A DNA stretch of 64,000 bases from Epiperipatus broadwayi (taxonomy: Eukaryota; Onychophora; Udeonychophora; Euonychophora; Peripatidae): assembly GCA_028023455.1 (NCBI GenBank), contig JAQFVV010000319.1, positions 126,001-190,000 of the forward strand, written 5' to 3'. Below, in pieces: positions 1-11,235 of this stretch (its first letter is position 1; every line of letters begins with the position of its first letter). A program made the translations under genes and the position numbers. The notes beneath the pieces were generated by a model, which worked only from the letters and a program-made list of their open reading frames with translations, was not told the DNA's origin and ran no database searches.

Positions 1-733
1 GATGGTGGGGATGATGTGATTCTTGGCAGCTGTAATCTACCTAGTTGCCATTAAGGCCAGGGGTTACTTAGTAAACTATGAGAGAAGCTAGGACTGGTGA
101 GATGTATGCATATATAATTTAAGGTTTTTTTATTCATTCAATAAATCAAGTTCTGCATTGTAAATCATAGTTTGAATCTTGTATATCACTACATATAACA
201 TGTAAATTCAAAGATTAATATTATGTTAATAAATCATAGTTTGAGAAAAAAAACTAAAATAAGCTTCCCACATATTTCCAGGGAATTAGATTTGGCACCA
301 ATTATTTGGGCAAAATGTTTTTGGAAGAGATAGTTAAACAAATTTAAGAGAGAGGTAGAATAATATTCATTTTTTAATCACCTTTCATACGACTATTAGT
401 TTACTATTAAACTAGTTATTATATCTTGATTTATATTTTACTTGTCTGTCTATTTACCTATCAATCTATTTATTATTTAACTTGTCTCTATTTATTTTTC
501 TATCAATTTGATCATTTACCTGTTTTTTATTTGTTTATCGAGATATCCATGTATCTCTTTTTAGTTGTCTCTGTATCTGCTTATTTATTTATTGTCTAAT
601 TCTTTATCTATCTACATGTTTATCTATACATCTCTCACATTTATTTATTTGTCAATTCACCTATCAATCTATTTATTATTTAACTAGACTCTTTGGTAAT
701 TACATATTATTTCTGCAATGTAAGAAAGATTGT
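1..733. other. AT-rich DNA without gene; degenerate TTTA/TCTA tract
   Basis: No open frame or recognisable element is seen. From about 420 to 690 the sequence is a degraded mixture of TCTA, TTTA and TATC units, including two near-identical stretches reading 'cctatcaatctatttatt' (about 458 and 660). It looks like an old, decayed tetranucleotide microsatellite. Confidence 0.6.
515..640 (+). repeat. Direct repeat copy 1 (partner near 2264-2370)
   Basis: This segment shares an ordered series of words with 2264-2370: a 'tttgtttatcgagatatccatg' type core, then 'tatctc', 'tttttagttgtct' and TTTA/TATC-rich sequence. The copies are diverged but collinear and in the same orientation, which suggests an ancient duplication rather than chance microsatellite similarity. 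Confidence 0.45.
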
Positions 734-1235
734 ATGCCTTTTCACATTCATGATAAATGTCTAATTTTGTGATCAATTCAAATAAGCTCTGTGATCTCAT
801 CCAAATATCTTCCAATAACATGATACATTTACACTTTCATTTACTGTCCAGATTTCAAACGAAACAAATTCTACTCAAAGTGTTTTTTACTTCATTGCTG
901 TTTTTTTTTTTTCCATTTTTCTGATTAATACTACAAGTTTTTTATTTTTTAAAAGAAATCACAAAATGAAGAACATTTTAATAGCTACTGATTCAATGTG
1001 GTCCAGTATATCCACACTTTGGATAAACAATGGCATTGTAATGCTCAAGGATGTAATAATCATATAGGCAGTCATAAGGGAATGGGTAGGAGGATTCCAG
1101 AATTCCATTTTTGATGGTAGATCTGATTTATTTACAACTGGGTTTGCAAATTAACGTTCACAGAATGGGGGAAACTGCTTGGTTTAGCAGAGAAAATGTA
1201 AAATCGGAGGCCCTAACAAAATCACTAAAATTGAC

Positions 1236-1421
1236 AAGGGTCTTTTGAACAAAAAGAAACAAACCATGCTGGATCAATTCTTCCAGAACAAGGACACTGA
1301 CAAGTGTTTCATCATGGGATTTTATGGTAGAATAGCAGCAACTCTGATGGAAGCCATCAAACAAAATGTGGAAGAGAAATTAAAAATTTATTGGAAAGCT
1401 TATAAAACTGCTGAATTATGA
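1236..1421 (+). pseudogene. Short coding-like relic, family not recognised
   Basis: An open plus-strand frame of about 60 codons ends in TGA at 1419-1421, with an internal ATG at 1266. The peptide is lysine-rich at its start, contains LDQFFQ, and continues into a helical-looking end (EAIKQNVEEKLKIYWKAYK). Base composition is clearly less AT-rich than the surroundings. I do not recognise the family. It could be the 3' end of a decayed transposase or a processed pseudogene. It lies inside a region bounded by inverted 19-bp matches (734 and 2174), which would suit a DNA transposon, but this is inference. Confidence 0.25.
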
Positions 1422-2389
1422 GCTGCTGGTTACTGAGCACTTTAGTGCGAATCATACTGGATGACATCAAAAAAATTAGTCACCCACATTGATGAAATAA
1501 TAAAAGTGTAGTATTTTTTTTTTGGGGGGGGGATTGAAAAAAAAACACATTTGCTACTTATTAACATTTGTGGTGAAATTCTTATGTAGGCATTATATTG
1601 CACAATCACATGTTAAGTAAGTCTCCATTTTAGGAAGAATAAAAATAAAAGCTTTTAATCTCCATTTTAAAACAAAATTTTATGTACTTAAAATAAAGTA
1701 GAACAGAGGAATTAATTGTTCTATCATGACAACTCCTGTTATATATTACATGATAAATACCATATGTGTATATTTTAAGCATTTTGTAATTTAGTGATTG
1801 TTTTGCCCATATTTGGGTATTTGTGAATTGCATAAAGCATTTTCAGGTTTATTTTGTGTGAAATTTATGTTTTTTGTATTGGTAAAAATGTATTTTTTCA
1901 GATTTACTTTGTGTGAAATTCATATTTTTAGTATTGTTAGAAATTAATAATTTACTATTACTAGATTTAGTCTGGTGCAATCACTATAATGTATTAAAAG
2001 TTCTACATCTTTCACATACATATTCCAACTGCCAATAACATTGTATGTCTTGCAAAAATATCATGTATACTTGGTCCATTTGGACAAATTTATCATTTTA
2101 AGTTTGTACAAAATCCAAGTGTACATGCAATTTGGTCAGATCACAATATTAGAAAGATAGTAGCAGATTAATATGAATGTGAAAAGGCATAACATGTGTA
2201 ATATGCTGCAGGTCTAATATGTAAGTACCAAGTCTTTTAATTTTTTTATAATTCTGTTTATTATTTACCTATCTTTTTATATGTTTATTGAGATACCCAT
2301 GTATCTCGCTTTTAGTAGTCTTCAGCAAGTTTATTTGTTTACTGTTTATCTATCTTTTTATATATCTCTCTACCTAACTATCTACCTGT
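1422..2389. other. AT-rich DNA, no gene seen
   Basis: No convincing reading frame. It contains two short copies of a 'tttgtgtgaaatt' motif (1854 and 1909), the right-hand 19-bp inverted match at about 2174, and the second copy of the 515-640 direct repeat at 2264-2370. Confidence 0.5.
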
Positions 2390-2390
2390 T

Positions 2391-2456
<66 letters not shown>
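2390..2456. repeat. Compound microsatellite (TC)n(TA)n(TG)n
   Basis: An uninterrupted run of TC dinucleotides passes into TA and then TG dinucleotides. It ends four bases before the foldback element at 2461. Confidence 0.95.
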
Positions 2457-2460
2457 ATGT

Positions 2461-2804
2461 AGAGTTTGCAAAAACAAACTCTTAACAAGCTTTAAGAATA
2501 CCCTCAACCCCAGACTGCGATTTCTGCATCTAGTCTTGTCAGTGAGGTGTTAGGGATTAAAAATATTAGAAGTATCCTAGCACTTCATTTAGTGCCTAAC
2601 TATTGAGAAGAAAATCTGAAACTTTCAGACATTCAATGTCCAAAAATCCAGCTATCTAACTCAAATAGCCATATGGGACTGAACTAAGATCAGATACATC
2701 ATATATTAATAGCTCTAGAAATATAAAATCGCTAGATGCAGAAACTGCGGTCTGGGGTTGAGAGTATTCTTAAAGCTTGTCAAGAGTTTGTTTTTTCAAA
2801 CTCT
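2461..2804. mobile_element. Foldback/MITE-like element with 73-bp inverted ends
   Basis: The left arm (2461-2533) and right arm (2732-2804) are near-perfect reverse complements, differing at only a handful of positions. About 200 bp of unrelated AT-rich sequence lies between them, with no reading frame. Each outermost tip is itself a small hairpin: agagtttg, a 6-nt loop, then caaactct at the left (2461-2482), and the same stem with a T-rich loop at the right (2783-2804). This is a non-autonomous foldback or MITE architecture; the parent transposase family cannot be told. No clear target duplication is visible because the left flank is a TG microsatellite. Confidence 0.75.
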
Positions 2805-3080
2805 ATATATAACGTTTGTAATTACGAGCTTTATTAAAATTAGGTCATATGACATCTGACTTGATTTTTTATCAATTTAATATATATATGTAAAATAAAT
2901 AAAATATCCGTTAATTAAAAACAATATTGTAATTATAATTGAAATAAAATTTTTAACGGTTTACAAACAATTACAAACAATCCTTAAATCCGCAGAAGTA
3001 CTTTCAGTTACTTTCTAACCTGCCTCAACTGCCATTAAATTCAAAAACAAAAGTTGAAACAAACCTCATCAATTCAAATT

Positions 3081-3914
3081 TCACGAATCTCGTATTTTAA
3101 TGTTAGAAGCTTGTCGATTTATTAAATGCGTTTTATTCCTGTTTATAAAAATTGCCTCTTTAATTTTTCTTTTACTATGGTTTCTCTCTTCATGAAGAAT
3201 TTTCACATTTTCAAAATTAAATTTAAATTTATATTTACATGTTTTTTCGTGATCAAAGAAAACTGAAGGAGATATTAAATCTCCATTATTTTTATTTTTC
3301 ACACGCTTATATAACAGTTCATGTTCCTTTAATCTTTTCTCAATACTGCACCTAGATTCACCTATATAGCATACAATCACAAAAAATTTGATATATGACA
3401 TTACTTTTTTGCTTGACAGGTATGACATCCTTAGAATTATTGACTAATTTATTAATATTGTTTGGAACATAGAATGAAACATTAAATACATTCTTATATA
3501 AATCCTTAAAAAATTTCACTTGTGGATTTGAAATAAATGGAATAGATATCTATTTTTTACTATTAATTTTCATTTCTTTTAAATTATAATAATTTTTTTT
3601 AAATTGACATAAAGTATTGTTTATTTGTTCCATTTTATAACCAACATCAAGCAATTCCTTGGCAAATAACTCAATATTTTTCAGTTTATCACTTTGGTAA
3701 CGACATAATTTTTCATTCCGAAACAAAATGATTTAAAACTTGCCATCTTATGCATCATTGGTACTTTTGATTTACAATTTATATATCCTCTTTTTTGCAG
3801 TGGCTTAATTATTAGTTTATAATTTAATATACAGTTATCTCTTGTGATTATTAAATCTAAATAGTTAATCTTATTGTCCTGTTTTTTTTCAATCATCCAT
3901 TTTAAGCCATTCAA
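3081..3914 (-). pseudogene. Penelope-like RT end plus GIY-YIG endonuclease, left arm
   Basis: On the minus strand, 3914-3681 encodes the region just after the RT catalytic core. It has the family's NYLDL strand, then KPLQKRGYI and a PMMHK stretch matching the Penelope pattern of a Lys-Pro step followed by a Ser/His-rich segment. Frame breaks follow. 3428-3081 encodes the GIY-YIG domain core (YIGESRCS, then KRLKEHE) and the conserved C-terminal helix ending in a KEAIFINR/INRQ motif. The frames are not joined, so the copy is dead. The 3914 end extends 26 bp past the palindrome into sequence absent from the other arm. Confidence 0.8.
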
Positions 3915-4732
3915 CAGGACAATAAGATTAACTATTTAGATTTAATGATCACAAGAGATAACAGTATATTAAATTATAAACTAATAATTAAGCCACTGCA
4001 AAAAAGAGGATATATAAATTGTAAATCAAAAGTACCAATGATGCATAAGATGGCAAGTTTTAAATCTTTTTTGTTCGGAATGAAAAATTATGTCGTTACC
4101 AAAGTGATAAACTGAAAAATATTGAGATATTTGCCAAGGAATTGCTTGATGTTGGTTATAAAATGGAACAAATAAACAATACTTTATGACAATTTAAAAA
4201 AAATTATTATAATTTAAAAGAAATGAAGATTAATAGTAAAAAATGGATATCTATTCCATTTATTTCAAATCAACAAGTGAAATTTTTTAAGGATTTATAT
4301 AAGAATGTGTTTAATGTTTCATTCTATGTTCCAAACAATATTAATAAATTAATCAATAATTGTAAGGATGTCATACCTGTCAAGCAAAAAAGTAATGTCA
4401 TATATCAAATTTTTTGTGATTGTATGCTATCATATATAGGTGAATCTAGGTGCAGTATTGAGAAAAGATTAAAGGAACATGAACTGTTATATAAGCGTGT
4501 GAAAAATAAAAATAATGGAGATTTAATATCTCCTTCAGTTTTCTTTGATCACGAAAAAACATGTAAATATAAGTTTCAATTTAATTTTGAAAATGTGAAA
4601 ATTCTTCATGAAGAGAGAAACCATACTAAAAAAAAAATTAAAGAGGCAATTTTTATAAACAGGAATAAAACGCATTTAATAAATCGACAAGCTTCTAACA
4701 TTAAAATAGGAGATTCGTGTAATTTGAATTGA
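3915..4732 (+). pseudogene. Penelope-like RT end plus GIY-YIG endonuclease, right arm
   Basis: The plus-strand mirror copy. 3915-4110 encodes the post-RT segment (KPLQKRGYI, PMMHK) and stops. After a frameshift a 169-codon frame runs from 4223 to 4732 through the linker and a full GIY-YIG domain: VIYQIFC as the GIY strand, YIGESRCSIEKRL as the YIG strand and helix, a VFFDHEKTC strand, and the KEAIFINRNK helix near the C terminus. The ATG at 4223 is internal to the ancestral protein and probably not a true start. No RT catalytic motifs remain, so this is a 5'-truncated relic. It could still make an isolated endonuclease-like peptide if transcribed, but nothing suggests that. Confidence 0.82.
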
Positions 4733-4874
4733 TGTCGTTTGCTTCCGCTTTTGTTTTTGAATTTAATTGCAGTTGAGGCAGGTTAGAAAGTAATCGAAAG
4801 TACTTCTGCGGATTTAAGGATTGTTTGTAATTGTTTATAAACTGTTAAAAATATTATTTCAATTTTAATTATAT

Positions 4875-5082
4875 ATATATATGCCTTATTTATTAATTTT
4901 TTTAGTTTTATACCTATGTAATTGCATCCATTTTACTATCTAGCCTGTGGCCTATTCACTGACAATCTATTTATTGGTAAGCCTATTTATCTATTCTCCC
5001 ATCAAATAACCATCCATCCATCTAACCATCCATCCATCTATCCATTCATATATCTATCCATCCATTCAAACAACCATCAACC
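4875..5082. other. AT-rich and CCAT/CTAT-degenerate flank, no gene
   Basis: Impure CATC/CTAT units lead into the perfect microsatellite that follows. No coding evidence. Confidence 0.6.
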
Positions 5083-5206
<124 letters not shown>

Positions 5207-5695
5207 GTCTGTCTGCCCATTTGTCTGTTCGCCTGCCCACTTGCCCACCCATCTGTCTATCTGTCTGTCTAGTTGGTTTTCCACTATCTATTTATTTATG
5301 CACCCAGCCAACCTATTCATTGTCTAACAAACCATCAATATACTAGTTATCTTTATCTGTTAACTTGTACATGTATATGGATTTGTCTATGTTTATCTCT
5401 TGATATACTTACCTGAGCTCTCTATCTGATTTTCTACCTATCTATTTCTTTAGACATCCAATAACAATTCATCTATTTATCCCCACCCATCAAGTTTATC
5501 TACTATATTTATTTATTTTATTAGTGTATGGTGTCAGCACATTAAAATTCGATACCAACAGTTCTTAACCAATCAAGAGTTACCTTCTCCAAGTTATGTA
5601 GAAGAAAGAGGCCAGGGTTGATGTCATTTATGTTGCAGAAATAGAGATTTATAGATTCTCCAAACTATGAGTGTGGAAAATCACAAATTATAATA
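5207..5695. other. Degenerate microsatellite flank and unique AT-rich DNA
   Basis: CTGT/CTAT-like sequence fades by about 5510, followed by about 190 bp of ordinary AT-rich sequence up to the target site of LTR-1. Nothing else recognised. Confidence 0.5.
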
Positions 5696-5700
5696 CTTAT

Positions 5701-6108
5701 TGAAATGATTGGTAAAAGAAAAACAAATATTTCAGAAGTAAAATTACAGACATAAGTTATTTGTTTAAAATGGCAGAATGAAAATATATAAAGCAGATTA
5801 TGGAAGACAAAGAATTACTGATAGAGAAATTGATAACAAGCCTGACCATAGAGAAATAGTGAGGATACATTGATTAGTGGAAATACAGAATAATGGACCA
5901 TTGGAGTAATGACAGAATCGAGCCAATGAACAGGTAAATCAATCAAGGTGTGAGGACACGTCACACAACAAATAAAAAGACTTTTTTATATATTTATTGT
6001 AGTGTAATCCGTTTTTAAATGTAGTGTGTACTTGGAATATTTTTTTATTTGAATAAACCTATATACTATTATAAATAATAAAATGGAGTGGTTTTTTAAT
6101 ACACGACA
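5701..6108 (+). repeat. LTR-1 5' LTR
   Basis: 408 bp, TG...CA ends, collinear with 8352-8756 with scattered substitutions. An AATAAA at 6052-6057, near the 3' end, is conserved in the partner LTR and is the likely polyadenylation signal. The LTR is preceded by target duplication CTTAT. Confidence 0.92.
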
Positions 6109-6114
6109 AAACTT

Positions 6115-6132
6115 TGGTAAAGTTACTGTGAA
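6115..6132 (+). other. Candidate primer-binding site of LTR-1
   Basis: A TGG-initiated stretch (TGGTAAAGTTACTG) starts six bases after the 5' LTR end, where a tRNA 3' CCA end would pair. The primer tRNA was not identified. Confidence 0.35.
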
Positions 6133-6187
6133 TTTTTAAATTACGGAGTTAATGATTTAATTCAAAAGTTTGCAAGGACAAGTTAAG

Positions 6188-6964
6188 ATGTCATTAGGAC
6201 AAGGGAGCATCTTGGAGTTTGATGTTGGGAATGCATGAGAATGGCCATTATATGTCACTCAACTTGAAATTTTTTAAAGTTAAATAGCATTATGGAGAAT
6301 AATAAAGTGGCAGCACTATTAAGCCTGTCGGGAAGAAGAACTCTTGAAGTTATACATAAACTAATAAATGGACCAATAAAGGATGAAACAGAATATGAAA
6401 ACATTATAAGCAAATTATCCAATTATTTCAGTCCACAACCATCAAGGTTTATGGCTCAATTAACCTTGTGATATATGAGACAACACAGACGTGAAAGCAT
6501 AAATGATTTAGACATAAGTCTGAGACAATTAATAAAGGGATTGCCAATATGGAGATATCATTAAACAAGTTCTACTGGATCAATTGTTATGGGGAATGGA
6601 TGAAGACCAGTTACATCAGAATTTGTTAATGGGAACCCGATTTGACCTACGGCATAGCAATAAGAAAAGGGATATCATATGAGCTTGTAATAAGCGAAGA
6701 AATCTATTTCAAAGGCAAGATAAATTATGAACAGTCATAGAAATTACATAAAACAAAAGGTGAAACACAGAATACGAATATAATAGAATGGAATGACAGA
6801 GGAAATCAAATAAAGTGTTTCTGTTGTGGAAAAAAAAAGCACATCGCAAAAAACTGCAAATGGTGTCCATATACTTGTTATAATTGTGGAAAGAAAGAAC
6901 ATGTAATATCAGTCTGTAGAAATCCAAAAACACAAGAGAAACAGCATATGGAATATGAAGTTTA
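6188..6964 (+). pseudogene. Decayed Gag of LTR-1 with two CCHC zinc knuckles
   Basis: Reading begins at ATG 6188 and, across several stops and frame changes, shows the Gypsy Gag pattern: an EWPLY..QLEIFF segment, then a helical capsid-like stretch (VAALLSLSGRRTLEVI, later SKLSNYFSPQPS) and, near 6811-6920, two CCHC boxes, CFCCGKKKHIAKNC and CYNCGKKEHVISVC, both C-X2-C-X4-H-X4-C. These knuckles bind RNA during packaging. The in-frame stops rule out function. Confidence 0.8.
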
Positions 6965-6989
6965 AAAAATGTGCATGCACAAACCCAAA

Positions 6990-7905
6990 AACAATACATA
7001 ATAACACTGAACATATGTGGAAAAGTCATAAAAATGGAGATTGATAGTGACTTGGCAATATCTATTTTATCAGAAGAAAAATGAAACGATATTACCAGAG
7101 GGCATAAGAGATGCATAATATGGAAAACGAGCATTAGAGTCAAAGATGTCAGCAGAAATGGAGTAATAGTAAAAGGAAAGTCTGAGATCCCAATTAGATA
7201 CAAAGGAAAAATATTGCACTTACCTATTTATATAGTTAATGGAAGCATAGTCCCAATAACAGAAAGAGAATGGTTCAAACAGCTAGGAATTATTGTAACA
7301 ATTATAAAACACATGTTGTTTGATCAAGAATACATTAAAGTATATCCAGAACTTTTTCCAGAACAAGTAGGAGTTTTCAAATCAGCCCCAGTAGACATAG
7401 ATTTAAGTGAAAACACCTGACAAATTGTATGCAAATCCCAAAAGATTTTGTTCACACAGCACAAAAAAGTAAAGCAAAAAATTCAGAAATTAGTAAGTGA
7501 AGGAGTTTTGGAAGACACACACTGGGCCACACCAATCATAACAGTAACACAGTCAAATGGACAGGTTAAAATTTGTGGGGATTACCGAGTAATGGTAAAC
7601 AAATTTTTATCCAAAGGGGCATATCCAGTTCTGAACATTCATGAGCTCTTAGCAGGTTTAGTCAATGGAAATTTTTTCGCAAAGTTAGATTTAAAAGCCG
7701 TCTACCATCAAATTAATGTAACTAATAAAACAGCTCAAATGTTAACACTAACCACGCCTTTCAGTCTGTTTCAATGCATAGGCTACCTTTTGGAGTGACA
7801 GCAGCACCTAACATTTTCAGGAAAAACTCAACACATTATTGCACAGAGTACAGGAAGTGACACCATATTATGAGATTATTTTGGTCACGGCCACAACAAA
7901 AAGTG
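6990..7905 (+). pseudogene. Decayed protease and N-terminal RT of LTR-1
   Basis: Near 7031-7080 a protease active-site strand reads EIDSDLAISILSEE. The family motif is D-S/T-G, so the catalytic loop glycine is changed to Asp. An open stretch at 7214-7420 is the protease-RT connector (ELFPEQVGVF, KSAPVDIDL). 7448-7798 holds RT motifs: ICGDYRVMVNKFL, YPVLNIHELL and FAKLDLKAVYHQI with the first catalytic Asp. A frameshift near 7770 leads into RLPFGVTAAPNIF. The YxDD region near 7855-7890 is altered to YYEIILVTA, so both Asp are lost. RNase H is absent. Confidence 0.82.
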
Positions 7906-7934
7906 AGCTACATAAATGATTGATTAGAGTCTGG

Positions 7935-8085
7935 ATAAAGAATTCACCAACCAAGAAACAGTCTGGTTTAGAGACATATTAAGGAAGACATGGATGCAGG
8001 GAATGATTAAACAATGGATGTCAAACAAGATATATGAAATAAATGGTCCAAATGAAAGAATATATAGAAGACACATAAACCACTA
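7935..8085 (+). pseudogene. Integrase C-terminal relic of LTR-1
   Basis: After the RT break, one frame reads ETVWFRDI, then W-x-x-G-M-I, a KIYEING strand and ERIYRRHINH before a stop. This is the C-terminal (GPY-like) ending of Gypsy integrases, where a final Arg-Arg-His-Ile/Val-Asn/Asp motif is typical. The zinc and catalytic core domains are missing, so a single internal deletion between RT and integrase is the simplest reading. The tail continues as charged, degenerate sequence up to the polypurine tract. Confidence 0.7.
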
Positions 8086-8337
8086 GTGAAAAAGAGTATC
8101 AGATGACTGGCAATGGGATTGGAGACCAAGCGAGGATAAGAAGATTGACACTGAGAAGGATAGAAATAATAGTATAGGGAAAGAAGAAAAAGTGAAAAAA
8201 ATAACGACAGCAGCAAATACTGAAAAAGACAGAGACAACAGCAACAGTACGAGAATAAGTCACCCAGGCCTCAAGAAATACACATATAACCGAAGGATTC
8301 AAAGACTATGTGTAATGAAAATATTTCAATTTCTGAA

Positions 8338-8351
8338 ATGAGGGGAGGAAG
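8338..8351 (+). other. Polypurine tract of LTR-1
   Basis: An almost pure purine stretch (atgaggggaggaag) lies directly before the 3' LTR, at the position of the plus-strand primer. Confidence 0.8.
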
Positions 8352-8756
8352 TGAAATGATTGCTAAAAAATATTTCAGAAGTGAAATTATGGACATACGT
8401 TATTTGTTTAAAATGACGGAATGAAAATATGTAAAACGAATTATGGAAGAGAATTATGGATACAGAAATTGATAACAAACCGAATCATAATGAAATAGTG
8501 AGAACACATTGATTGGTGGAAATACAGAAGAACGGACAATTGGAGTAATGAGAGAATCGAGCCAATGAACAGGTAAATCCATCAAGATATGAAAACAAAT
8601 CACACAGCAAATAAAAAGACTTATTTTATATACGTATTGTAGTGTAATCCGTTTTTAAAAGTAGTCTGTATTTGGAATATTTTCTTATTTGAATAAACCT
8701 ATATACTGTTGTAAATAATACAATGGTGTGAAGGTTTTTTTTTTTAATACACGACA
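8352..8756 (+). repeat. LTR-1 3' LTR
   Basis: 405 bp, TG...CA ends, collinear with the 5' LTR. AATAAA at 8692-8697. Followed by CTTAT, the second copy of the target duplication. Confidence 0.92.
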
Positions 8757-8761
8757 CTTAT

Positions 8762-9830
<1,069 letters not shown>

Positions 9831-10520
9831 AGTTATATAAATTCGTTGATCACAAGGCAATTAAAGAAATGAATGAGATACCATGAATGAGTTTATTCCC
9901 ACCCCTTACATACACACATTTTCCCCCCATATCCTCTTTCAAAAAGGGTTTGACCAAATCACTGAGCTCAAAGCGAAAGCCCTGGAAATATTTGGGAAGC
10001 CATTTTTAGCTTTATTAGTTTCACACGTGTTTGGCCATTGAAAATAACTTTGCATAGTTCAGATAATATATTAAATGTTTTTAACATTTTAATTTTTATT
10101 TGTAATTTACGATTCGAGATAATAACTTTTTTTTGCTTAAATATTTTTTAGTCTTATTTTTCAAATTTTTGTTTTTTGTGTGCAAAAGTTTTTTTTTTTA
10201 TGCTTAACAAAATATTCCTGTTTTAATATGTGAAAATTATAGATAATCTATCCATTTATTAATGTCCATAATATTAGATGATAGTATTTTTTCTTTTTTA
10301 CTAAATATTTCAACTATTTGAAATGATTGCAGACAATAAATATTTTTGATCAAATTCTATTCTACCGCCCCAATTATTCATTTTGTAGGGTAGTTTATTA
10401 ATTTTTTTTCCTGAATATATTTGCTTTTTTTTATGATTATGTAATTTCACATTGTACTCATTTTGATTGCCATAATAATTTGAACGTTTGGTCACGTGAT
10501 TGCGTCATTGGATTCACTTC
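9831..10520. other. AT-rich DNA, no gene seen
   Basis: Homopolymer-rich unique sequence. From about 10470 it carries the first copy of a degenerate local repeat whose words 'ataatttga' and 'tttggtca' recur near 10758, 10935 and 11014. Confidence 0.5.
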
Positions 10521-10740
10521 CCTCCATTGATATATTTGCTTTTTGCTAAAAGTTGTTTCTGAAATTTTGTGTTTTGCTGTCAGTCGTTGGTGGCCGAGAG
10601 GTCAGCACAGCTGCCTTAAAAGCAGTTGTTGCGAGTTCGCTTCCAGGCCGATGCTATGACACATGAAAAAAAAAAAAAAGAAAAAAGAAATTGCGATTTG
10701 CTATATTTTTTTATTATTATGCTAACATTTTTGGGGTCAT
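10521..10740 (+). repeat. Local direct repeat, copy carrying a SINE
   Basis: 'attgatatatttgctttttg' through 'agttgtttctgaaatttt' matches 11126-11180, and 'gctaacatttttggggtcat' near 10721 matches 11208-11230. The distance between these landmarks is about 110 bp longer here than in the second copy, which equals the SINE plus its A-tail. Confidence 0.75.
10579..10686 (+). mobile_element. tRNA-derived SINE (SINE-1) with A-tail
   Basis: An 87-bp tRNA-like body with a pol III A box (TGGCCGAGAGG, 10591-10601), an anticodon-like stem of 7 bp (CAGCTGC/GCAGTTG) with loop CTTAAAA, and a B box (GAGTTCGCTTCC, 10633-10644), followed by an A-rich tail. It is flanked by an imperfect target duplication of 16-18 bp (10561-10578 and 10687-10702). 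The A box resembles tRNA-Leu/Ser and the loop would give anticodon TAA. Target duplications and the A-tail show a retrotransposed copy rather than a working tRNA gene. There is no tRNA-unrelated body. Confidence 0.8.
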
Positions 10741-11124
10741 TTTTCACATTTAATTGTTATAATAATTTGACATTTTGGTCATGTGATTAAATGGCAGAAT
10801 TTTTTGGGGCATACACTAATTTCTAATATCGTTGATATTTTGATTTCTAGATGTGTTTAATTTTTTTTTTATTGATCATTGTTCCATAAAACTTGAGTGT
10901 TTCCATTTTTAATTTTTCAACTAATGATTATGGCCATAATTTGATCACATATTTTAGGTTATACAATTTCAATAGCACATTTATTGTATTGAACCTATGC
11001 AATTTTAATAACACATTTGCCCGTAATTTGATCTTTTGGCCACATTGTTTGATCGAACATAGTCATACAAACTATGCTTAATTATTTTTTAATTATTAAG
11101 CTGTTGATGTTAGATTCCCCATCC

Positions 11125-11235
11125 CCCATTGATATATTTGCTTTTTGGTAAAAGTTGTTTCTGAAATTTTGAGTTTTACTATTTTTTTGTTGTTGTCTTA
11201 TGTAATGACGCTAACATATTGTGGTCATTTTATTA
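11125..11235 (+). repeat. Local direct repeat, copy without SINE (empty site)
   Basis: The paralogue of 10521-10740. The site corresponding to the SINE-1 target reads 'gaaattttgagttttact' once (11163-11180), then continues in collinear sequence to 'gctaac'. Confidence 0.72.

Larger units (their letters stand above)
2931..4870. mobile_element. Penelope-like element: two 3' fragments head to head
   Basis: The minus-strand copy (2931-3888) and plus-strand copy (3915-4870) are close reverse complements of about 0.96 kb, separated by 26 bp. Each covers the end of the RT domain, the linker, the GIY-YIG endonuclease and a 3' untranslated stretch of about 200 bp. Their 5' ends face each other and their 3' ends point outwards into TA-rich sequence. 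Inverted arrangements are well known for Penelope elements; the palindrome may equally have formed by later inversion. Confidence 0.85.
5701..8756 (+). mobile_element. Gypsy-type LTR retrotransposon LTR-1, internally deleted
   Basis: The boundaries are well defined. Two LTRs of about 405 bp (5701-6108 and 8352-8756) start TGAAATG and end ACGACA, and a 5-bp duplication CTTAT sits directly outside them (5696-5700 and 8757-8761). The internal 2.2 kb carries, in Gypsy order, relics of Gag with two CCHC knuckles, a protease active-site region, the first half of RT and the extreme C terminus of integrase. RNase H and most of integrase are missing, and many stops and frameshifts are present. The element is an old non-autonomous copy. 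Confidence 0.92.

Noticed and set aside
1158-1364. Minus-strand 68-codon frame
   Set aside because: It lies antisense to the better plus-strand coding relic (1236-1421) and shows no motif.
10579-10665. Functional tRNA-Leu gene
   Set aside because: It has target duplications and an A-tail, imperfect stems, and a second diverged copy with a different anticodon loop, so it is a SINE.
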